From the NCBI GenBank assembly GCA_021772435.1, contig JAJFLZ010000017.1:39854-103853 (forward strand): DNA of 64,000 nt, given 5' to 3'. Below the pieces are notes generated by a model, which saw only the letters and a list, made by a program, of their open reading frames with translations, ran no database searches and had not been told where the DNA came from. The translations under genes and the position numbers were made by a program. This document shows, piece after piece, positions 58,712 through 64,000 of this stretch. This stretch comes from Chlamydiota bacterium (lineage in GTDB: Bacteria; Chlamydiota; Chlamydiia; Chlamydiales; JACKPQ01). Position 1 is the first letter of the stretch. The number at the start of each line of letters is the position of its first letter.

Positions 58712-60182
58712 AGCTTGCCTAAACGCCGCTATGCCAGCTCGCATCCTGCGCTCAGTTGAAGGCCTGCTCGGCTGGGATCAAGAAACGCATATGCCCAAAG
58801 GCGCGATTGAATCACGCTCTATGCAAAAAGAATATTTAGCAGGCCTTTGTCACAAAGAACAAACCTCACCTCAGTTTGAATCTGCGCTAAAAAAACTCAT
58901 CGACCTTGACACTGGAAAAATCCTGATCCATGATCTATCACCAGAAGAGGGAGCGGCAGCCAGAGAATGGCGCCTTGACTTTATCAAGCAGCACAAATTG
59001 CCTTCTTCGTTTGTGCAACGCTGGACAAAAATCTGCTCTGAGGCAACGCATGCTTGGTCTATCTCCAGAGAAAACAACGACTTTAAAACCTTTGCTCCGC
59101 ACCTTAATGCGATTATCAACATGGCCAAAGAAAGATCTGAGCATCTAGGCTATGAAAAACACCCCTACGATGCCCTGCTAGATGAATATGAGCCCCTTGC
59201 CAAGACAGAGCAAATAGACAACCTTTTTGCTGAGCTCAAACCTTTTCTCATCGATCTCACCAAAAAAGCATCAAGATCCACCAAAGAATTACCTACAGGT
59301 CCCTATCCGCGCAGCGCTCAAATACAGTTTGCCACTGACCTAATGTTTGATATCGGGCTCGATCCCCACCACGTGCGCCTCGATGTTTCTTCCCATCCCT
59401 TTTGCATGGATTTGCATCCAACTGATTTGAGACTAACCACTCATATCAGCGAAGATAACCCCATCCAAAATATTTCAGCTGTCATGCATGAAGGTGGACA
59501 CGGTCTGTACGAAACAGGACTGCCTCCCAAATTCTACGGCAGCCCCCTATCTGAAGCCATCAGCCTTGGCATCCACGAATCCCAATCCCGTTTTTGGGAA
59601 GTCCTGATCGGTCAGGGTCGTCCTTTTTGGGAATGCTACTACCCCAAAATGCAAGAGTCATTCTCTCAACTAAACACTTTCTCACTCGATGATTTCTACC
59701 AGCGTCTCAATCGCGTGGAGCCCTCGTTTATTCGCGTCCACGCAGATGAAGTGACCTACACTCTCCACGTTATTATCCGCTTTGAACTCGAAAAAGATTT
59801 GATCACTGGAAAACTAAACGTCAACGACCTACCAGAGGCATGGAACGCTAAAATGCAAGACTACCTCGGCATCACACCAAGTACCGATAGCGAGGGCTGC
59901 TTGCAAGACATCCATTGGTCATCAGGGTTCATCGGCTACTTCCCTACCTATGCTCTCGGCAACCTTTATTCTGCGCAGTTTTTTGCCACCTTCACAAAAA
60001 CTCACCCTGACTATGCCGCTCGAATTGCCGCTGGCGATCTCAAATTCATCCGCGCCTGGCTACTTGAAAACATCCACCGCCACGGCAGACACTACACCGC
60101 CTCTGAACTTATCCAAAACGTCACAGGCAGCCCTCTTTCAAGTGATTCTTATAAGCAATACTTGACCGAAAAATACCTATAA
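58692..60182 (+). CDS. Carboxypeptidase Taq (M32 family)
   Basis: Zinc metallocarboxypeptidase, 496 residues. The active-site HEGGH in MHEGGHGLYETG is followed by the family motif LGIHESQSR with an extra Glu ligand, and RVHADEVTY is the substrate region. Members are cytosolic and remove C-terminal residues from peptides. The start overlaps the PAP2 gene by 20 bases, suggesting co-transcription. Length and motifs match the family. Confidence 0.95.
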   Translation: MPHPDFEACLNAAMPARILRSVEGLLGWDQETHMPKGAIESRSMQKEYLAGLCHKEQTSPQFESALKKLIDLDTGKILIHDLSPEEGAAAREWRLDFIKQHKLPSSFVQRWTKICSEATHAWSISRENNDFKTFAPHLNAIINMAKERSEHLGYEKHPYDALLDEYEPLAKTEQIDNLFAELKPFLIDLTKKASRSTKELPTGPYPRSAQIQFATDLMFDIGLDPHHVRLDVSSHPFCMDLHPTDLRLTTHISEDNPIQNISAVMHEGGHGLYETGLPPKFYGSPLSEAISLGIHESQSRFWEVLIGQGRPFWECYYPKMQESFSQLNTFSLDDFYQRLNRVEPSFIRVHADEVTYTLHVIIRFELEKDLITGKLNVNDLPEAWNAKMQDYLGITPSTDSEGCLQDIHWSSGFIGYFPTYALGNLYSAQFFATFTKTHPDYAARIAAGDLKFIRAWLLENIHRHGRHYTASELIQNVTGSPLSSDSYKQYLTEKYL

Positions 60183-60198
60183 CCCTATATCCAGTTTC

Positions 60199-60690
60199 AT
60201 GAGTGAGACGCTTTTTAAAGGAACGACAGTGCAGCTTATAGGAAACTTTCCTAAGGTGGAACAAACAGCTCCAGACTTTGTCTTAGTTAAACAAGACTTA
60301 ACCGAATATTCACTAGCAGATGTGAAGCAAACCTACAAACTATTAAATATTTTTCCAAGTCTCGATACAGAAGTTTGCTCAAAATCCATACACACATTTT
60401 ATGAAAAGACCAAAGCAAAGCAAGACTTATGCATACTCAATATTTCTATGGATCTTCCATTTGCAGCAAAACGCTTTTGCACAACCGAAAATCTTAATGT
60501 AGTTACGCTATCTGCGTTTCGAAGTCCTTTTGCTAAAGATTATGGAGTACTTATTGAAGATAGCCCTCTAAAAGGGCTGTGCGCACGTGCCGTTATCATT
60601 CTAGATGAGACAAATCGAGTTATTTACACAGAGCTTGTCTCGGAAATCACACATGAGCCAAATTATGATCTGGCGATTAGTTCAGTATAA
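60199..60690 (+). CDS. tpx: Thiol peroxidase (Tpx)
   Basis: 163 residues, thioredoxin fold. The peroxidatic cysteine is C60 in FPSLDTEVCSKS and the resolving cysteine is C94 in KRFCTTEN, the pair and spacing of atypical 2-Cys peroxiredoxins. It reduces hydroperoxides with thioredoxin. The start is ATG 60199, 17 bases after the M32 gene; a promoter is not obvious. The 261 bases after it hold an inverted repeat but no gene. Confidence 0.95.
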   Translation: MSETLFKGTTVQLIGNFPKVEQTAPDFVLVKQDLTEYSLADVKQTYKLLNIFPSLDTEVCSKSIHTFYEKTKAKQDLCILNISMDLPFAAKRFCTTENLNVVTLSAFRSPFAKDYGVLIEDSPLKGLCARAVIILDETNRVIYTELVSEITHEPNYDLAISSV

Positions 60691-60887
60691 AAAATATTTG
60701 ACTCAAAAACAGCTTAGTAAAATATAGATCACTAGAGCTCGTTAACGAAACCGAATGCCTTTTCAATCAGATCAAAATAAGTTCTAAGTGATTTGTTATA
60801 AAACGCTTATGCCATTTAAAAAATCAGTTATTTCTGCTTATATTGCATGAACAATAAATTATTTATAATTTATTTAAGGTAATAATG

Positions 60888-60928
60888 TTTGTATAATATT
60901 ATTACTTATAGTTATAATATTATACAAA
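60888..60928 (+). promoter_or_regulatory. Perfect 15-bp inverted repeat before the alpha/beta hydrolase gene
   Basis: TTTGTATAATATTAT (60888-60902) and ATAATATTATACAAA (60914-60928) form a perfect palindrome around an 11-base spacer, containing TATAAT on both strands. It ends 23 bases before ATG 60952. It could be an operator over the promoter, or a hairpin in the leader. Confidence 0.7.
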
Positions 60929-60951
60929 AGTATAAATCAGAGGCAAAAAAT

Positions 60952-62031
60952 ATGAAAGTACAAAATAACAATAAATTAATTTATTATTCTTCTAGCACTA
61001 GCGCAGTTGAAAAGATCACTCGGTTAGGGAATTGTTTGATTACCATCACCCCTCTTGTATGTACAGGAGTGATAGCTCTTAAATGTTTTGAAGTAATCAC
61101 CCTCTCCAATCCGTACACTATTGCCATTGGCTCTATAGCTCTACTTGCTCTTGCTTTAATCGTTAGAAAAATTGTTCAGGCATGTTTAGGTTATGCCTCT
61201 TATCCAGCAGCTTCAAGGTTCTCCTCGTCAGAACTAAACAAAATAGCAAAAGAAAATATAGCTGAATTAGAAAATGCTAATTACCAAGTCAAAGAAATTA
61301 TTCTATCCAAGTCTGGTTATTCGTACAAAGGCTACATTATCTCTCACAAAGATACAAAAGACAATGGGAATTGGCAAATCCAAGCTCTAGGTAATGGTAT
61401 GGCTGCTGAGCCTTTCATGAAAGATATTGCAGAAGAAAATAATAAAAACAACCTTAGCACTCTACTTATTAATGGCTTTACAACATCAGGTTCTGGTGGT
61501 CACCCCACAAGATTTGCTCTTGGAGCTGGCTTCGAAGCCGGATTGCAATATCTTGAAAATGAAATCAAAGCTCAAAATATCATAATGCATGGATATTCTC
61601 TTGGTGGGGGTATGATGAGTGAAGCGATTTTGCAGCATGATTTTTCAAAGGGAGTAAAAAACGGCATCAAATATGCCATGATCTCTAAGTGTACATTCAG
61701 TAAATTATCTGATGTAGCCGCTGCAGTGGTTGGCTCGATTGTTAAGCCTATTTTCTTTTTAGCGGGACAGCAATTAGATGCTGCATCTGCAGCTAAAAAG
61801 CTAATCCGACTAAACATTCCCCATATCATCGTACAGAGCTCAGAAAAATCTGACGGTGTGATCCCAAAAAAAGCATCTGTTGGTCAATTTCTGCATGATA
61901 AGAAACTAGACGCATTCAACCACACTTTTCTTGAATCAAAAGAAGTTTATCATTGCAAACCGCTGCCCACAGATATCGAACAGGCTCTCGGCGCAAAAAT
62001 TAGAAGCCTTACGACAGTAAGTGCTGCGTAA
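60952..62031 (+). CDS. Membrane-associated alpha/beta hydrolase, DUF818-like
   Basis: 359 residues. Two adjacent hydrophobic helices at about 38-78 (ITITPLVCTGVIALKCF, then IAIGSIALLALALIV) precede an alpha/beta hydrolase domain with a nucleophile elbow MHGYSLGGG and a preceding LLINGFTTSG strand; an acidic-histidine pair (SDGVIP and FNHTF) closes the triad. It resembles DUF818-like proteins of intracellular bacteria, whose role is unknown. ATG 60952 (GAGGC six bases ahead) is chosen over a TTG start at 60889 inside the palindrome. It converges on rpsI. Confidence 0.7.
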   Translation: MKVQNNNKLIYYSSSTSAVEKITRLGNCLITITPLVCTGVIALKCFEVITLSNPYTIAIGSIALLALALIVRKIVQACLGYASYPAASRFSSSELNKIAKENIAELENANYQVKEIILSKSGYSYKGYIISHKDTKDNGNWQIQALGNGMAAEPFMKDIAEENNKNNLSTLLINGFTTSGSGGHPTRFALGAGFEAGLQYLENEIKAQNIIMHGYSLGGGMMSEAILQHDFSKGVKNGIKYAMISKCTFSKLSDVAAAVVGSIVKPIFFLAGQQLDAASAAKKLIRLNIPHIIVQSSEKSDGVIPKKASVGQFLHDKKLDAFNHTFLESKEVYHCKPLPTDIEQALGAKIRSLTTVSAA

Positions 62032-62035
62032 AAAA

Positions 62036-62437
62036 TTAACGTTTGCTGAACTGGAACTGCTTACGCGCGCCAGGCTGACCGTATTTCTTACGCTCTTTCT
62101 TACGTGGATCACGTGTTAAGAAGCCTTCAGCTTTTAGGCGACCTCTGCGGTCTTCGTCTTCTTTGACTAGTGCTCTTGAAATACCAAGGCGCACAGCTGT
62201 CGACTGAGCGCTAATGCCTCCGCCCTTGATGCGGATAATCGCGTCATAGTTGCCAGATAGCTCTAAGAGTTCAAATGGAGATAGGATGTCTTTGCGTTGC
62301 TCTTCTAGAGGAAAGTATTCTTCGAGTTTGCGACCGTTGACATCGACCTTTCCGGATCCTTTTCTGAGGCGCACAGCAGCAACTGCTGTCTTTCTTCTGC
62401 CAGTACCAATTGATTCTGAAATTTGTTTTTTAGACAT
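62036..62437 (-). CDS. rpsI: Ribosomal protein S9
   Basis: 133 residues. The start [27 protein letters not shown] segment and C-terminus [17 protein letters not shown] (with the terminal SKR that touches P-site tRNA) are diagnostic. It follows rplM on the minus strand, 13 bases apart, the standard rplM-rpsI operon. Confidence 0.97.
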   Translation of the reverse strand: MSKKQISESIGTGRRKTAVAAVRLRKGSGKVDVNGRKLEEYFPLEEQRKDILSPFELLELSGNYDAIIRIKGGGISAQSTAVRLGISRALVKEDEDRRGRLKAEGFLTRDPRKKERKKYGQPGARKQFQFSKR

Positions 62438-62449
62438 TGACGATCCTTA

Positions 62450-62893
62450 TTAAACTTGAGTCGGTTTTTGCGCTTTCATTGAGTGGTTTTCACCAGCATA
62501 GATACGCAGTTTTTTAAGTTGTTTGTTGCCAAGTTTTGTTTTGGGCATCATGCCTTCAACAGCGTGGCGAAGAATGTAATCGGGTTTTCTAGCTAGCATT
62601 ATACGGTAAGGGATTTCTCTAAGGCCGCCCATGCTACCAGTGTAGTAACGGTAAACCTTATTAGCTTCTTTAGCACCTGTCATCACGACTTTTTCAGCAT
62701 TAACGACAATAACGCCATCACCACCATCGATATGTGGAGTAAATGTCACTTTGTGCTTGCCACGCAAGATCTTAGCAATCTCACTAGCTAAACGGCCCAG
62801 CGTCTTGCCTTTAGCATCGATTTGATACCACTGGCTAGAGCTTTCCGCTTCTTCTTTTGTCAGTAGAGGTGTTTGTTTTTTCTGGTGTTTCAT
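62450..62893 (-). CDS. rplM: Ribosomal protein L13
   Basis: 147 residues. KTLGRLASEIAKILRGKHK, PHIDGGDGVIVVNAEKV, and MLPKTKLGNKQLKKLRIY-type segment (here MMPKTKLGNKQLKKLRIY) identify L13, an early 50S assembly protein. It is the first gene of the rplM-rpsI operon and is divergent from miaB. Confidence 0.97.
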   Translation of the reverse strand: MKHQKKQTPLLTKEEAESSSQWYQIDAKGKTLGRLASEIAKILRGKHKVTFTPHIDGGDGVIVVNAEKVVMTGAKEANKVYRYYTGSMGGLREIPYRIMLARKPDYILRHAVEGMMPKTKLGNKQLKKLRIYAGENHSMKAQKPTQV

Positions 62894-63008
62894 GAACCTT
62901 CGTCCTTCCTTAACATTAAAGATCCATCATACGCAGAAGACTGATTATTGACAACCCCCTTATTCACAGAGTATGATGGATGTTTAAAAAATTATTTGAG
63001 GACCTCTT

Positions 63009-64000
63009 ATGCAACGCCCGAAACCAAAAACTTTCTTTATTCGCACCTACGGCTGTCAGATGAACGAGCTCGATACCGAGATCATGGCAGGTCAACTTAA
63101 AAAAAAGGGTTTATCCCCGGTCCAAGATGAAAAAGATGCTGATCTGATGATCTTCAATACTTGCTCAATCCGCGACCTTGCGGAGCGCAAGGTGATGGGC
63201 AAAGTGGGCCAATTAACCCGCCGTACCAAAAACCGACCCATTATCGGCATTACCGGTTGTATGGCCATGGCTAAAAAAGAAACTTTATTCCGTAAGCTTC
63301 CCCACATCGACTTTGTCCTTGGCACGAATAACATTACAGACCTTAGCACTGTCCTCGATGAGGTGATCCTGCTAAATCAAAAATCTATTCGCACAACCGA
63401 TCAATTCGAAGAAAATCTTGACTACTTAGTGGCCTCTCGAGACGACAAGTTAAAAGCCCACGTCTCTATCATCCGCGGCTGCGACAAGTTCTGTACCTAT
63501 TGCGTTGTTCCCTATACCCGAGGCGGAGAAGTTTCCCGCCCAGCGCAAAACATTGTCGATGAAGTCCAAATGCTCGTCGATCAAGGTTACAAAGAGATCA
63601 CGCTTCTTGGCCAAAACGTCAACAGCTACGGCAAAGGCACCGACTGTCATTTCCACGACCTATTGCGCCGTATTGACAAAACCGGCATCAATCGAGTCCG
63701 CTTTATGACATCTCACCCTGTCGATATCACTGAAGATCTCATGCACGCCATTGCTGAGCTGCCCTCCCTTTGCGAATTTGTCCACTTCCCCATTCAAGCA
63801 GGCTCTTCTCGCATCTTAAAAAAGATGCATCGCATCTACACGAAAGAGCAGTATTACGAAAAAGTTTCTCTCTTAAAAAAGATCGTGCCAAACTCCACCC
63901 TTGGCACTGATATCATCGTTGGATTTCCTACCGAGACCGAAGAAGAATTCCAGGAAACGCTCGATGTTTTCCGCGATATCCGCTACTCTGTAGCCTTTCT
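63009..64000 (+). CDS. miaB: tRNA-2-methylthio-N6-dimethylallyladenosine synthase MiaB (5' part)
   Basis: Radical-SAM enzyme adding the methylthio group to i6A37 of tRNA. About 330 codons are visible; the gene runs off the window. Cysteines of the N-terminal cluster are in RTYGCQMN, NTCSIRD and TGCMA. The radical-SAM cluster is RGCDKFCTYCVVPY, and RGGEVSRP follows. Start is ATG 63009 preceded by GAGGACC. The C-terminal TRAM domain is outside. It is divergent from rplM. Confidence 0.96.
   Translation, partial: MQRPKPKTFFIRTYGCQMNELDTEIMAGQLKKKGLSPVQDEKDADLMIFNTCSIRDLAERKVMGKVGQLTRRTKNRPIIGITGCMAMAKKETLFRKLPHIDFVLGTNNITDLSTVLDEVILLNQKSIRTTDQFEENLDYLVASRDDKLKAHVSIIRGCDKFCTYCVVPYTRGGEVSRPAQNIVDEVQMLVDQGYKEITLLGQNVNSYGKGTDCHFHDLLRRIDKTGINRVRFMTSHPVDITEDLMHAIAELPSLCEFVHFPIQAGSSRILKKMHRIYTKEQYYEKVSLLKKIVPNSTLGTDIIVGFPTETEEEFQETLDVFRDIRYSVAF

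Noticed and set aside
1..64000. tRNA genes other than tmRNA
   Set aside because: I looked for T-arm (GTTCGAATC-like) signatures and found none with a matching acceptor stem; only the tmRNA qualifies.

Overview
The window reads as a chromosome segment of a Chlamydiae member outside the Chlamydiaceae (a Parachlamydiales-type, amoeba-associated lineage); the exact genus cannot be fixed by eye. The main evidence is gene order. The run rpmE-prfA-prmC-ffh-rpsP-trmD-rplS-rnhB-gmk-(omega-like)-metG, the block tadA/rpsO/pnp/ftsH/tilS/lptF/lptG and pssA-nrdA-nrdB all follow, as I recall it, the chlamydial arrangement. NrdB carries the class Ic phenylalanine in place of the radical tyrosine, FtsH has the oversized periplasmic domain, and there are eukaryotic-like effector candidates (OTU protease, Ser/Thr kinase, LRR protein).

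Layout. 1-2418: ileS 5' end, tmRNA, an SGNH-like exported protein and an exported beta-carbonic anhydrase. 2455-6239: RhlE helicase, a DUF4143 AAA ATPase and an alpha/beta hydrolase, with a graveyard of repeat and gene fragments. 6355-11308: a heme-o/ubiquinol oxidase locus (cyoABCD plus ctaB) with a cysteine-rich lipoprotein gene inside it. 11426-24286: accessory region with a YbaK-like deacylase, a wall-lytic-like protein beside a DUF3298-like lipoprotein, two more DUF4143 ATPases (one in an operon with a degenerate LexA), PhoH, RmuC, an SH3-domain protein, a DUF455 protein and three small unknown genes. 24477-32069: pssA, nagZ, TfoX-like, DUF4396 and nrdAB under tandem NrdR boxes. 32114-43428: metG to rpmE translation/secretion/RNA block, interrupted by an unknown membrane protein, a HicAB module and several repeats. 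43510-55251: rhomboid-like protein, tadA, OTU protease, rpsO, pnp, the LRR/kinase/methyltransferase island, ftsH and tilS. 55261-64000: repeat-rich intergenic stretch, lptFG with a PAP2 phosphatase and an M32 carboxypeptidase, tpx, a second alpha/beta hydrolase, rpsI/rplM and the 5' part of miaB.

How it fits together. Ancestral housekeeping operons are the scaffold and accessory genes sit in their seams. Three accessory units (alpha/beta hydrolase, 330-residue membrane protein, HicAB) each lie between a housekeeping gene and a short stray copy of part of that same gene (ctaB, yicC, rnhB). Two small non-coding inverted-repeat element families (MITE-1, MITE-2) and their remnants are concentrated at these places. 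Three DUF4143 ATPases each have a private repeat or palindrome overlapping the promoter directly before the start codon, which suggests autoregulated, mobile, nuclease-fold ATPase modules. I see no tRNA gene, rRNA, CRISPR array or complete insertion sequence.
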